Notes under the pieces: generated by a model
The model's database searches: none
What the model was told of the DNA's origin: nothing
The model's input: the letters and a program-made list of their open reading frames with translations, nothing else
NCBI GenBank assembly: GCA_023393755.1
Contig: JAEXCA010000197.1
Coordinates: 1-27,285 of the forward strand
DNA: 27,285 bases
Reading direction: 5' to 3'
Source: Actinomycetes bacterium
GTDB lineage: Bacteria; Actinomycetota; Actinomycetes; Propionibacteriales; Propionibacteriaceae
In this document: positions 7,333-16,230 of the stretch, one piece after another
Numbering within the stretch: the first letter of the stretch is position 1
How the letters are laid out: each line of letters opens with the position of its first letter
Position numbers and translations under genes: made by a program

Positions 7333-7638
7333 TCAGTCGGGACTCGACCTCGTTGGGTCGCTGGCTTGGTGGACGATCGCGAACACGTCAACGAACTCGG
7401 CGCCCTGGTACGCCCTGAGCCAGACGTGATAGGAGAAGACACGCAAAGCTTCGTGGCGCACGCCGGGGTGGACCTCGCGGCGAAGGAGCGGATACTTCCC
7501 GATGAACTCAAGGGTGGCCAGCAGATCCTCAGTGAAGTCGTCGATCCGGTCGGTGAGATTCTCGTCACCGGCGAACCGGTCCACAGGGCGGTCATAGTCC
7601 CGCTAAGCGTTCGCAGCGAGACGAACTTCGTAGGTCAC
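7333..7638 (-). pseudogene. RelE/ParE-type toxin with an amber stop
   Basis: Starting at GTG 7638, which overlaps the antitoxin stop as GTGA, the frame reads VTYEVRLAANA, then TAG at 7605-7603, then continues in frame with RDYDRPVDRF to the end. The product has the ParE/RelE layout: an N-terminal strand (YEVRLAANA), two helices (DDFTEDLLATLEFIGKYP), LLRREVHPGVRHEALRVF, and the final strands SYHVWLRAY and VDVFAIVHQASDP. Family members have a sense codon (commonly Arg, Glu or Gln) where the TAG lies. A single base change has therefore probably silenced the toxin. Internal reinitiation at GTG or ATG codons after the stop would give a product lacking the first strand. Confidence 0.8.
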
Positions 7639-7856
7639 GCGCTGCGGCGGCAAGTGCGGACCTGGCGCCTGAACTCGTCCAGGGTCACGTAGTCGGTGAC
7701 AGGGTCGGGGCCCATCTCGGTCAGGCGCTGCTCGATCTCAACCAGGATCGCTGGTGGCACGTCCTCATTGAGCTTGGCGTCGATCGCGCGGCGAAGCTCA
7801 AGGAGATCGGACTCGCTGAGCTGCTCGACCTGCTCCATCAGGACCGGATCCACCAT
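7635..7856 (-). CDS. Addiction-module antitoxin (ParD/'putative addiction module component' type)
   Basis: 73 aa from ATG 7856. It has the compact pattern of the addiction-module component family: an N-terminal helix pair (VEQLSESDLLELRRAIDAKL), then PPAILVEIEQRLTEMGPDP, and the closing VTLDEFRRQVR. In the family, residues like these wrap around a RelE/ParE toxin. The frame extends upstream to 8051, but this runs into the antisense of the desaturase pseudogene and is not protein-like. Its TGA overlaps the toxin GTG. The antitoxin reading frame is intact while the toxin is interrupted. There is no Shine-Dalgarno, and a TACCAT box ends 6 nt before the ATG. Confidence 0.75.
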   Translation of the reverse strand: MVDPVLMEQVEQLSESDLLELRRAIDAKLNEDVPPAILVEIEQRLTEMGPDPVTDYVTLDEFRRQVRTCRRSA

Positions 7857-7868
7857 GACGCCATGGTA
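7857..7868 (-). promoter_or_regulatory. -10 box of the second TA operon, leaderless geometry
   Basis: On the minus strand TACCAT (7868-7863) is followed by 6 nt and then the antitoxin ATG at 7856. The spacing would place the transcript start on the start codon. The -35 region is weak (no good TTGACA match 17-18 nt upstream), so this rests on the -10 box and the absence of a ribosome site. Confidence 0.35.
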
Positions 7869-7949
7869 TGCGGCCGTGCCGACACCTGACCCGCGTCTTC
7901 GCGCACGTGCCGAGTCTGTCGAAGGACCCGGTGGAAAGCGACCACCCAT

Positions 7950-9040
7950 GACCGTGACCGGCGATGCCGCGCCGCCATCTTCCGGAACGCGGCGGGACGC
8001 GGTCGCACCGCGCTCGCCGATCGAACCCGCAGCTTCACCGAGTCGGCTCACGCCGTCCGGATGCGGGTCTCAACAGTCGGACCCGCTGGTTCTACCTCAT
8101 CCCGTTCGCCGGGCTTGTGATCACGCTGGCCGGAGGCTTCTCCGGCCTGGTGCTGCTGGGCGATTCGTGGTTCCAGCTCTTGATCGCCGCCACACTCGGC
8201 ATCCTCTTCACCCAGCTCGCCCCCTCGGTCACGAGGCCTCCCACCGCCAGGTCCTCGCCTCCGGCCGGGCGAACGACCACGTGGGGCGTGTGCTCGCGAC
8301 CTTCTTCGTCGGCATCAGCGATGCCTGGTGGATGACCAAGCACACCCGTCATCACGGCAATCCCAACCAGGTCGGCAAGGACCCAGGCATCCGGCCCCGC
8401 ATCATCTCGTACCGCGACGAGGACGCCGCGACCCGAACCGGGCCGATTACCTGGATCACCCGCCGGCACGGCTGGTTCATCTTTCCGCTGCTGTTGCTGT
8501 TCGGCATCGAACTCCACCGGGCGTCGCTCCACGGACTCTTCGCCCGCCGTCCGGTCAAGGGCAGAGCGCTCGAAGTCACCCTGCTGACCACTCGGGTGAC
8601 CATCTACCTCGGGCTGCTGTTCTGGCTGTTGCCGTTCGGGATGGCCTGGGCCTTCCTCGGCGTCCAGCTCGCCGTGTTCGGGGTCTACATGGGGACCAGC
8701 TTCGCGCCCAATCACATCGCCATGTCCATCGTTCCGGCCGACGCCGGGCTGGACCTCCTCGACAAGGAGGTGCTCGCACCTCGCAACGTCCGCGGAGGCT
8801 AGTGGGTGACGGCCCTGATGGGCGGGCTCAACTACCCAGTCGGGCACCATCTCTTCTCCAGCGTTCCCCGCCGTCACCTCCGCCATGGTCGGAGCCCATT
8901 GCGACAACCAAGGAATCACCTACGTACAGACCTCCCTGCCCGCCGCGCTGGTCATCGGCGTCAGCTACCTGAACGAGGTCGGGCTCAACGCCCGGCACAC
9001 CTTCAGGTGCCCCATCGCCAGCCGGTTGGGCGAGTGCTGA
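7950..9040 (+). pseudogene. Acyl-lipid/fatty-acid desaturase, multiply disrupted
   Basis: Pieces of a membrane fatty-acid desaturase lie in order but in different frames. SFTESAHAVR (frame 3) shifts near 8060 to DAGLNSRTRWFYLIPFAG and GILFTQLA (frame 2). It shifts again near 8218-8224 to LGHEASHRQVL with the first histidine box HEASH, then HTRHH as the second box, then membrane segments (IYLGLLFWLLPFGMAWAFL). After NVRGG there is a TAG at 8800-8802 before WVTALMGGLNY. A third frameshift near 8880-8885 leads to MVGAHCDNQGITY and a natural-looking end at TGA 9038-9040. The third histidine box, normally of the form NYQxEHHLF, reads NYPVGHHLF. The gene cannot make a functional enzyme. The exact start is uncertain; 7950 is the first plausible ATG. 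Confidence 0.85.
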
Positions 9041-9041
9041 G

Positions 9042-10019
9042 TCACTCGTCGTGCACCCGGATGCAGGCAGCCCGGTGGCCGGCCAGGTCGACCGGCTCGA
9101 GGGCGGGATCGACCGTTCGGCAGGCGTCCACCACCAGCGGACAGCGGGGATGGAACCGGCAGCCCACCGGAATGTCCGCCGCGTTCGGTGGCTCGCCGGT
9201 GAGCACCTGCGGCTCCACCCGCCGGAGCGGATCGCGCTGCGGCACCACCGAGAGCAGCGCCCGGGTGTAGGGATGGCGAGGGTTGCGGATCACCTCGCGG
9301 GCCGGGCCCTCCTCGACGATCCTGCCCAGGTACATCACAGCGACCCGGTCGGCCATCCGCGCGGTGGTGGCCAGGTCGTGGGTGATCATGACGATTCCCA
9401 GGCCCTGCGCACACAGTGAGCGGAGCAGGTCGAGGATGCCGGCGCGCACCGAGACGTCCAGCATCGACACCGGCTCGTCGGCGATCAGCAGCCGCGGCCT
9501 GGTCACCAGCGCGGCCGCGATGGCCACCCGCTGCCGCTGCCCCCCGGAGAGTTCGTGCGGGTAGCGGCTCAGATAGGTGGCTGCCGGCGACAGCCCGACG
9601 GTCTCCAGCGCATCGACGATCCGCCTCTCGCGCGCCGGTCGCGCCAGGCCGCGTTCGTGCACCAGCAGCGGCTCGGTCATGGTGTCGCGCACGGTGAATC
9701 TTGGGTCAAGGGATTCGTAGGGATCCTGGTAGATCATCTGCATCCCCCGCCGGATCGGACGCAGCGCGCGGGCCGAGGTGCGGGTGATGTCCTCGCCGCC
9801 GAAGCGGATCGAGCCGGAGGCCGGATCGACCATCCGCAGGATGGTCTGGACGGTGCTGGTCTTTCCGCAGCCGGATTCGCCGACGACGGCGAGCACCTCG
9901 CCGGCGTCCAGGGTGAGGGTCAGGCCGTCGACCGCCCGCACCTGCTCACCCCGGCGGAAGATGCTGCGGCCGGAGTAGGTGGTGACCAGGTCGGTGACCT
10001 CGAGCAGCCGGTCAGCCAT
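9042..10019 (-). CDS. Peptide ABC transporter ATP-binding protein, OppF/DppF type
   Basis: 325 aa, one of the two ATPases of an oligopeptide/dipeptide importer. Walker A is GESGCGKT at 47-54, the signature is LSGGQ at 157-161, and Walker B is LLIADEP with D181-E182. A Q-loop reads IYQDPYESLDPRF, typical of OppF/DppF. The C-terminal oligopeptide-transporter extension has the Cys pattern GCRFHPRCPLVVDAC. The ATG at 10019 overlaps the end of the preceding ATPase gene by 8 nt. It is the last gene of the six-gene pepA-ABC operon and abuts the desaturase pseudogene with one base between stops. The substrate cannot be read from the ATPase. Confidence 0.93.
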   Translation of the reverse strand: MADRLLEVTDLVTTYSGRSIFRRGEQVRAVDGLTLTLDAGEVLAVVGESGCGKTSTVQTILRMVDPASGSIRFGGEDITRTSARALRPIRRGMQMIYQDPYESLDPRFTVRDTMTEPLLVHERGLARPARERRIVDALETVGLSPAATYLSRYPHELSGGQRQRVAIAAALVTRPRLLIADEPVSMLDVSVRAGILDLLRSLCAQGLGIVMITHDLATTARMADRVAVMYLGRIVEEGPAREVIRNPRHPYTRALLSVVPQRDPLRRVEPQVLTGEPPNAADIPVGCRFHPRCPLVVDACRTVDPALEPVDLAGHRAACIRVHDE

Positions 10020-11001
10020 GGCGTGAGCCCTCGGCGGCCAGCGCGAGCATGTCAGCTGCCCGGTGACAGGCGGCAGCGCGGTCCGGCGCCACCTCGACGG
10101 GCAGCGGCGTGACCTCGGCGCAGATCTCGATCACCGAGTCGCACCGTGGCGCGAACGGGCAGCCGGTCGGCTCCCGGTCGAGCCGTGGCGGTGCCCCGGG
10201 GATGGAGATCACCGGCCGGTCGGTGTAGAGGTCGGGTGTCGCGTCGAAGAGCATCCGGGTGTAGGGGTGGGCAGGAGCGTGATAGAGGTCGCCGATCGGG
10301 CCCTGTTCGACCACCCGGCCGGCGTACATCACCACCGCGCGGTCACACAGCTGCGAGACCACCGGCAGGTCGTGGGTGACCAGCAGTAGCCCGAGCCCCA
10401 GCTCGGTGGAGAGCCGTTTGAGCAGGAGCAGGATCTGCGCCTGAACCATGTTGTCCAGGGCGGTCGTCGGTTCGTCCGCGATCAGCAGCTTCGGGTCGCA
10501 CGCCAGCGCCATCGCCATCATCGCGCGCTGCCTCATCCCGCCGGAGAACTCGTGCGGATAGCGGCGCCCCGCAGTCGGACTGATCCCGACCAGTTCGAGC
10601 AGTTCCCGGGCGCGTCGCACCGCCTGCCTGGGTTCGCGCAGGCCGTGGGCCACCATCGGCTCGGCGATCTGGTCCTCCACCCTGACCACCGGATTGAAGG
10701 CATTCATCGCGCCCTGGAAGACCAGCGACAGCCCCGTCCAGCGATGCTTCCGCGCGTTGGCCTCGCCGGGCACCAGCAGGTCGTCGCCGTCGAACACGAC
10801 CCTTCCCGAGACCTCGGCCGAGGCCGGCAGCAGCGCCATGATCGCGGTCAGAGCGGTGGTCTTGCCGCAGCCGGATTCCCCGACCAGACCCAGGCTCTGG
10901 CCGGGATCGAGACTCAGATTGACGTTCTGGACGGCGTGCACCCGGCCACCGTGCGGCAGCCGGAACCAGACGTTCAGATCCTGCACCTCGAGAAGTGCCA
11001 C
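10012..11001 (-). CDS. Peptide ABC transporter ATP-binding protein, OppD/DppD type
   Basis: 329 aa. Walker A is GESGCGKT at 41-48, the signature FSGGM at 152-156, and Walker B LLIADEP with D176-E177. The OppD/DppD Q-loop VFQGAMNAFNPV and the C-terminal Cys-containing GCPFAPRCDSVIEIC place it as the D subunit, pairing with the F subunit downstream. I start at GTG 11001, which shares one base with the permease stop (TAGTG) and has GGAGG 7 nt upstream. The longer open frame to 11184 lies inside the permease gene and is Gly/Arg-rich noise. Confidence 0.93.
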   Translation of the reverse strand: MALLEVQDLNVWFRLPHGGRVHAVQNVNLSLDPGQSLGLVGESGCGKTTALTAIMALLPASAEVSGRVVFDGDDLLVPGEANARKHRWTGLSLVFQGAMNAFNPVVRVEDQIAEPMVAHGLREPRQAVRRARELLELVGISPTAGRRYPHEFSGGMRQRAMMAMALACDPKLLIADEPTTALDNMVQAQILLLLKRLSTELGLGLLLVTHDLPVVSQLCDRAVVMYAGRVVEQGPIGDLYHAPAHPYTRMLFDATPDLYTDRPVISIPGAPPRLDREPTGCPFAPRCDSVIEICAEVTPLPVEVAPDRAAACHRAADMLALAAEGSRHG

Positions 11002-11975
11002 TACCTGTCCTCCCGTGTCGCCATCGCGGCCTCCTGAAGCCGGATCGACAGCAGTTGGAAGGTGCGCGGCGAGAGGTGCGAGACCCTCAGCCGGGGATTC
11101 AGCGCGTCCTCCACCGCCTGACCGATCAGCGAACAGGCCGTCACCACCAGGGCGATGCACATCCCGGCCGGGAAGATCGCCCACCAGGCGCCGGCCGAGA
11201 CCGCGGCCCGGACGAATCCGAGTTCGATGATCTTGCCCCAGGTGATCGCATTCGGATCGCCCAGGCCGAGAAAGGCCAGTGCGGCCTCCAGGAAGATCGC
11301 CGACGCGATCGCCAGGGTGGTGTTGGCCACCAGCAGCGGCGTGATCTGCGGCACGATGTGCCGCAAGACGATCCGGCTGTCGGAGGCGCCGATCGATCGG
11401 GCCCGCTGGACGTAGCCGCGCTCCTTCACGCTGCGCACCTCGGCGCGGACCAGCCGGGCGGTCGTGGTCCAGATCAGCAGTCCGATCACCAGCACCATGT
11501 TCAGCAATCCGGCTCCCCAGACCGCGGAGACGATGATCGCCAGCGGCAACAGCGGCACCACCATGAAGTAGTCGGTGATCCGCATCAGGACGGAATCCGC
11601 CCAGCCCCCGAAGTAGCCTGAGACGATCCCGATCCCGCCACCGACCAGCATGGAGATGACCGCGGCGGTGAAGCCGACCAGCAGCGAGTTCCGTCCGCCC
11701 TGGACGATCAGCGCCACCATGTCGACACCGCCGTCGTCCAGCCCGAACGGGTGACTCCAGGACGGCGGATCGTAGACACCGCCCACCCGTTCGTAGGTGC
11801 CGTACGGCACCAGGTGCGGCCCGGCCAGGGCGACCAGCACGAAGCCGGCCAGCACGATCACGCCGACAATCGCCTCCCGGCTCCCCCGGACGATCGCCCA
11901 GAGCTGGCTGCGGCCGCGCGCCGGAACCGGTGCGGTGTCGGCGTCTGGCGGGGTGAGGGTGTGCGGCAGGGTCAT
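11001..11975 (-). CDS. Peptide ABC transporter permease, OppC/DppC type
   Basis: 324 aa inner-membrane permease. An N-terminal cytosolic stretch precedes a first membrane segment (AIVGVIVLAGFVLVALAGPHLV). A periplasmic loop with HPFGLDDGGVDM corresponds to the usual HxFGTDxxGRD of DppC. The BPD transporter domain then carries the EAA loop (RGYVQRARSIGASD, then HIVPQITPLL), which contacts the ATPases. The last segment is CIALVVTACSLIGQAVEDALNPRLR, followed by a tail of about 30 residues. The ATG overlaps the stop of the partner permease gene by 4 nt (ATGA). Confidence 0.92.
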   Translation of the reverse strand: MTLPHTLTPPDADTAPVPARGRSQLWAIVRGSREAIVGVIVLAGFVLVALAGPHLVPYGTYERVGGVYDPPSWSHPFGLDDGGVDMVALIVQGGRNSLLVGFTAAVISMLVGGGIGIVSGYFGGWADSVLMRITDYFMVVPLLPLAIIVSAVWGAGLLNMVLVIGLLIWTTTARLVRAEVRSVKERGYVQRARSIGASDSRIVLRHIVPQITPLLVANTTLAIASAIFLEAALAFLGLGDPNAITWGKIIELGFVRAAVSAGAWWAIFPAGMCIALVVTACSLIGQAVEDALNPRLRVSHLSPRTFQLLSIRLQEAAMATREDR

Positions 11976-12928
11976 GAGCGGATCCTCGGATCGAGCCGGA
12001 AGTAGAGCAGATCGGTGAGCAGGTTCACGAACACCACCACGACGGTGAGAATGAGGAAGGCCCCCTGCAGCATCGGATAGTCACGCTGGATCACCGCCTG
12101 ATACGTGGCGTAGCCGATCCCCGGCCAGCTGAAGACCGTCTCCAGCAGCGTGGACCCGCCGACGATGCTGCTCAGTGACAGGCCAATCAGAGTGACCGTG
12201 GGCAGCATCGCATTGCGCAGCGCGTAGCTGCGCAGGATCCGGCGGGGGGTCAGGCCCTTGGCCCGTGCGGTGAGGACGTAGTCCTCCCCGAGGCTCTCCA
12301 GCATGGCCGAACGCACCACCAGGGTGTACCCGCCGTAGAGGATGATCGCCATCGTGGCGGCCGGCAGGATCATGTGCCTGGCGATGTCGATGGTGCGCGC
12401 CAGCCAGGAGGTGTCCATCAGGTACGGATCGACCATGCCGTGGGTGGGCAGGACGCCGGAGAACCACATCAGCAGCATTAGCGCAAGCCACTGCGACGGC
12501 ACCGAGTAGAAGAAGATCGCGGTCGCGGTGGTGGACGAGCCGGCGGCGGTGCCCCGCCACCAGGCCGCCGCGACACCGGTGAGGATGCCCAGCAGGATGC
12601 CGAGGATGGTGCCGACCAGCGCGAGCATCACCGAGTTGCCCAGCATCTCCATCAGGTTGTTCCAGACCGGCTGCTTGTCGACGAAGGAGACGCCCATGTT
12701 CCCGCGGGCGAGTTCCCGCAGGTAGGCCAGGTACTGCTCCCACGGCGACCTGTCCAGGCCGAACTCCCGGGTGAGTTGCTCGATCAGGGTGGGTGAGGCG
12801 TTCGGTACCCGGGCCAGACTGTGCACGGCATCGCCGGGGAGGACCCGGAAGAGGACGAAGTTGAAGGTGACGGCGACGTAGATCGTCACGAGGGCGAAGA
12901 GCACCCGCCCTGCGATGTACCGCCACAT
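11972..12928 (-). CDS. Peptide ABC transporter permease, OppB/DppB type
   Basis: 318 aa permease of the OppB/DppB class. It opens with the typical RVLFALVTIYVAVTFNFVLFRVLPGD, a membrane segment followed by the LPGD motif. The lumenal stretch then ends in ARGNMGVSF, and the EAA loop reads EDYVLTARAKGLTPRRIL with the following ALRNAMLP. The last segment and RLDPRIRS end are also characteristic. The start ATG 12928 has GGAGGAAGGA upstream. It follows the binding-protein gene by 42 nt on the same strand, too short to hold a separate strong promoter, so it is cotranscribed. Confidence 0.93.
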   Translation of the reverse strand: MWRYIAGRVLFALVTIYVAVTFNFVLFRVLPGDAVHSLARVPNASPTLIEQLTREFGLDRSPWEQYLAYLRELARGNMGVSFVDKQPVWNNLMEMLGNSVMLALVGTILGILLGILTGVAAAWWRGTAAGSSTTATAIFFYSVPSQWLALMLLMWFSGVLPTHGMVDPYLMDTSWLARTIDIARHMILPAATMAIILYGGYTLVVRSAMLESLGEDYVLTARAKGLTPRRILRSYALRNAMLPTVTLIGLSLSSIVGGSTLLETVFSWPGIGYATYQAVIQRDYPMLQGAFLILTVVVVFVNLLTDLLYFRLDPRIRS

Positions 12929-12970
12929 GCCGCTTCCTTCCTCCTTTCCCGGGTCACCCGATGCCGGTCG

Positions 12971-14647
12971 TCACGTGCGGTGGACCTTCTCCAGCGTCTG
13001 GGTCGAGCGGCTGTTGAAGAAGCCCTGGGTGGACGGGACGAAGCCGTCCCATTCGGTGGCCCAGGCGTCGTTGCGGACGTCGTAGGTCAGGATGATGTAG
13101 GGACGGTCGTCGTAGATGATCTGCTGCATCTCGTCGATGATCTTCTTGCGCTCGGCCGGGTCGACCGCCATCTGCTGACGGGTGTTCAGCTCGTCGATCA
13201 CCGGGTTGCAGTAGCCCACGTCGTTCCAGCTGCCCCATTGCTCGCAGGTCATCGCCGACATCATGAAGTTCGGATCCTGCCCGGGGTGCCAGTTCCACAT
13301 GAACAGGTCGAAATCACGGTATTCGCAGTCCTCGCCGCAGTAGATCGCGTCCCAGGTCGCGGATGTGTCCAGCTTGCGCTGGGTGAGGCCGATGCCGATC
13401 TTCTCGAAATCCGCCTTGATGATCTGGAAGGCCCGGTCGCCGGGGCCGGACTCGTCGTCGGCGAAGATCACCTCGTAATCCATCCGGCTGCCGTCCTCGG
13501 CGAGCCGGATGCCGTCGGCACTACGTTTGAAGCCCTCCGCGTCGAGCAGCCGGTTGGCCTCGTCGAGGTCGTAGCCGATGGTCTTCAGGTTCTCGTTGTA
13601 CCAGAGCTGGCCGCCGGTTCCGGTGGTCGGCGGAAGGACGCTGTCGCCGGGCGAGGCCTTGCCCACCCAGGCAGTCTCCACGATCTCCTGCCGGTTGATC
13701 GCATGCTCCATCGCCTTGCGGACGTTGGGGTTCAGCAACTCGCGGTTGTCCGGCTTGTCCGGGTTGGAGTTGATCGCGAAGTCACGCAGCGCCAGCGCCG
13801 GGCCGCTGTGGACGGTCTTGCCGGCCCTCTCCAACGGGCCCAGCCCGGTCGGCGGGATGCCGCTGGCAGCGTCGATGTTGCCCGAGGCGAGCGCGGTGAT
13901 CATGGTGTCGGCCACCTTGTAGGTCTGCACGCCGAAGCCGGCGATGGCCGGCTTGTCGCCGTACCAGTTCGGGTTCGCCTCGAAGACCGCAAGTTCGCCC
14001 TTGCGGTACTGGGTCATCACGAACGGCCCACCGCTGACCATCGGCTTGCCTTCGACCGGCACGTTGTCGAAGGTCTTCAGCGCCTCGCCGTCCCCGGTCG
14101 CGTACTCGCCCCAGACCTGCTCGGGGAGCAGTGGTGTGGTGGCGACGTTGGTCAGCGAGAGCGCGCTGGGCTCGGCCATGGTCAACACGACGGTGTGCGC
14201 GTCCGGGGCGGTGATCGAGGTGATGTTGCCACCGACCGACCAGCCCGAGGCGACGGTCTCGTTGTAGTCGCGGAACAGGTTCAGCGACCACACCACGTCC
14301 TCGGCATCCAGCGGCTCGCCGTCGGACCAGGTGGCACCCTGGCGAAGCTTGAAGGTCAGGGTGAGGCCGTCCTCGGCCAGCTCCCACTCCTCGGCGAGGC
14401 TGCCCTTGTAGGGGGCGCCGGGATCGGTGGTGTCGTGCTGCAGCAGCGACGGGTAGATGTGCATCCACACCGCGTAGGCGATCTCGTTGATCCCCACGAA
14501 GGGGTTCGTCGAATCGATGTCGCTGGTGACGCCGATCCGCAACACGGCGGGGCCTTCGTTCGGCGTCTGACCGGCCGGCGAACAGGCGCCGAGGGCGAGT
14601 GCGGCGCAGACCAGCGGTGCGAGCAGCAGACTCTTCCTTCTCATCAT
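12971..14647 (-). CDS. Peptide-binding lipoprotein (SBP family 5, OppA/DppA-like)
   Basis: 558 aa extracellular substrate-binding protein of the importer. The signal peptide ends in the lipobox LGAC with C22 as the lipidated cysteine. The family-5 features are present: an early SDIDSTNPFVG, then LAEEWELAEDGLTLTFKLRQGATWSDGEPLDAEDV, which is the family signature region, then GPFVMTQYRKGE and the C-terminal PYIILTYDVRND. Two Cys pairs are suggested by YCGEDCEY and MTCEQ/GYCNP. The ATG at 14647 overlaps the leucyl aminopeptidase stop (ATGA), with GGAGGAG just upstream; a second ATG at 14644 is equally possible. An open frame to 15511 lies inside the aminopeptidase gene and is rejected. The ligand is unknown, but family members bind peptides, opines or nickel complexes. 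Confidence 0.92.
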   Translation of the reverse strand: MMRRKSLLLAPLVCAALALGACSPAGQTPNEGPAVLRIGVTSDIDSTNPFVGINEIAYAVWMHIYPSLLQHDTTDPGAPYKGSLAEEWELAEDGLTLTFKLRQGATWSDGEPLDAEDVVWSLNLFRDYNETVASGWSVGGNITSITAPDAHTVVLTMAEPSALSLTNVATTPLLPEQVWGEYATGDGEALKTFDNVPVEGKPMVSGGPFVMTQYRKGELAVFEANPNWYGDKPAIAGFGVQTYKVADTMITALASGNIDAASGIPPTGLGPLERAGKTVHSGPALALRDFAINSNPDKPDNRELLNPNVRKAMEHAINRQEIVETAWVGKASPGDSVLPPTTGTGGQLWYNENLKTIGYDLDEANRLLDAEGFKRSADGIRLAEDGSRMDYEVIFADDESGPGDRAFQIIKADFEKIGIGLTQRKLDTSATWDAIYCGEDCEYRDFDLFMWNWHPGQDPNFMMSAMTCEQWGSWNDVGYCNPVIDELNTRQQMAVDPAERKKIIDEMQQIIYDDRPYIILTYDVRNDAWATEWDGFVPSTQGFFNSRSTQTLEKVHRT

Positions 14648-16146
14648 GAAACTCCTCCGTGTCGTCCGTCGTCCGGTTCGGGTCGGGCCAGGGCCAGCTG
14701 GACCAGGCTGCGCACGCCGTTGCCGGTCGCCCCCGTGCCGAGCCCCTCGGTCTCCTCGTCCAGGTAGGCGGTACCGCCGGTGTCGAGGTGCGCCCACGGC
14801 ACCGAATCCACGAACTCCCGCAGGTAGAGAGCCGCGGTGATAGTGCCCGCGCCGCCGCCGGTCTCCTCGTTCCGCAGGTCGGCGAACGGCGAGTCGATCA
14901 GCCTGCGGTAGGGCTGCCACAACGGCAGCTCCCAGTACGGCTCGCCGGTGGCCTCCCCGGCAGCCCGGATGCCGGCGATCAGCGCCGGGTCGTTGCCGAT
15001 CACCGAGGTGATCTCCAGGCCCAGGGCGGCGATGGTCGAGTAGGTCAGGGTAGCGATGTCCACGATCGCCGAGGGCTTCCGCTCGACCGCCCAGCTCAGC
15101 ACGTCCGACAGCACCAGCCGCCCCTCGCAGTCGGTGTTCACCACCTCGGTGGTCAACTCGTTGCGGTGGCGGATGATATCCCCCGGCCGCAGCGCAGCGG
15201 GACCGGGAAGATTCTCGGCGAGAGCGAGCAGCGCCACGACGTGGACGCGCGGCGGGTTCAGGCGGGCCAGCGCGCACACCGTGGCGAGCGCGGTGGCCGC
15301 CCCCGCCATGTCGGACTTCATCTCCTCCATGGCCGAGGCCTTCTTCAGCGAAAGCCCGCCGGAATCGAAGGTCACCCCCTTGCCGACCAGCACCAGCGGC
15401 GCCACGTCGTCGGCCGCGGCCCCCCGGTAGCTCACCTCGACCAGCCGCGGCGGATTCGTCGACCCGGCACCGACCGAACACAGCCCGGCGAACCGTTCCG
15501 CGTTCAGCCACTCCTCGTCGAACACCCTCACCTCGGCCCCCGACTGCCGGCCCTCACGCACGGCGGCGCGGGCCAGCAGATCGGGAGTGAGATCGCGGGC
15601 CGGGGTGTTGGTCAGGTCGCGGGCCAGCCGCACCGCCTGTTCGACGATCTCGGCTGCCTCCAGGGCGGCTCCTAGCTCCTCGGTACGGCGCGGATCGGTC
15701 TCGACGAAGACCAACTCCGCCGGCTCGTCCTGGATCCCCCGGCGATAGCGGGTGAGCCGGTACCGGCCCTCGGCCAGTCCGACTGCGAATGCGCGCGCCG
15801 CGACCTGATCCGTCCCCCAACCCGCGCACGCGAATCGGGTCAGCGACCGGTATTCGGCGCCGATCTCGCGTCCGGCCCGCCGCAGTGCCCCCGGCGCATC
15901 GGTTCCGGCCCGGACGATCAGGACGGCCTGCGCCCGGAAGTTGGCCGCCGACGTCCGGTGCACCACCAGGCTCTCGCTCTCGGCGAGACGCGCCACCGCC
16001 GGCGCCAGGTCCGCCAGCCAGCCCGGCAGCGCGTTCCCCTCGCCCGCCAGGAGTTGGATCAGCAGCTCGGCCTCGGTCTCCCACGCCGCCGACGTGTCAC
16101 AGCGCAGGCTCACGGCCGCGCGCACGGCGGGCGGGGCGATCGTCAT
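14644..16146 (-). CDS. pepA: Leucyl aminopeptidase, M17 family
   Basis: 500 aa, the usual length of M17 enzymes, which release N-terminal residues from peptides in the cytosol using two metal ions. All expected metal and catalytic positions are visible: K256 and D261 in VGKGVTFDSGGLSLK, K268, D279 in MKSDMAG, then D339, E341 and R343 in NTDCEGRL (commonly NTDAEGRL, so only the Ala-to-Cys change is unusual). The N-terminal domain is less conserved. The ATG 16146 follows AGGAG with 5 nt spacing. It is the first gene of the operon and is coupled to the importer's binding protein, which argues that imported peptides are its substrates. Leucyl aminopeptidase is the family name; the true side-chain preference is not known. 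Confidence 0.93.
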   Translation of the reverse strand: MTIAPPAVRAAVSLRCDTSAAWETEAELLIQLLAGEGNALPGWLADLAPAVARLAESESLVVHRTSAANFRAQAVLIVRAGTDAPGALRRAGREIGAEYRSLTRFACAGWGTDQVAARAFAVGLAEGRYRLTRYRRGIQDEPAELVFVETDPRRTEELGAALEAAEIVEQAVRLARDLTNTPARDLTPDLLARAAVREGRQSGAEVRVFDEEWLNAERFAGLCSVGAGSTNPPRLVEVSYRGAAADDVAPLVLVGKGVTFDSGGLSLKKASAMEEMKSDMAGAATALATVCALARLNPPRVHVVALLALAENLPGPAALRPGDIIRHRNELTTEVVNTDCEGRLVLSDVLSWAVERKPSAIVDIATLTYSTIAALGLEITSVIGNDPALIAGIRAAGEATGEPYWELPLWQPYRRLIDSPFADLRNEETGGGAGTITAALYLREFVDSVPWAHLDTGGTAYLDEETEGLGTGATGNGVRSLVQLALARPEPDDGRHGGVS

Positions 16147-16173
16147 CGCGACTCCTTCGATCGGATTGAGGTC

Positions 16174-16202
16174 ACTTTAGGCAGCCGGACGGCAGCGCGA
16201 TA
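16174..16202 (-). promoter_or_regulatory. Candidate promoter of the pepA-ABC operon
   Basis: A TAAAGT box (16179-16174, minus strand) lies 27 nt upstream of the aminopeptidase ATG, which would give a leader of about 20 nt including the AGGAG. The hexamer 17 nt further upstream is TATCGC, a poor -35, which would suit a promoter needing an activator. Confidence 0.3.
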
Positions 16203-16230
16203 CGCGCACTTCGTCGCAAGGTCGCGGTAC

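Noticed and set aside
12821..14767. 648-codon plus-strand open frame opposite the binding-protein gene
   Set aside because: It is antisense to a clear SBP family-5 gene with lipobox; Val/Gly/Asp/His-rich composition is the usual antisense shadow in GC-rich DNA.
14648..15511. Upstream extension of the binding-protein frame to 846 aa
   Set aside because: The extension lies inside the aminopeptidase gene and would precede a proper signal peptide and lipobox.
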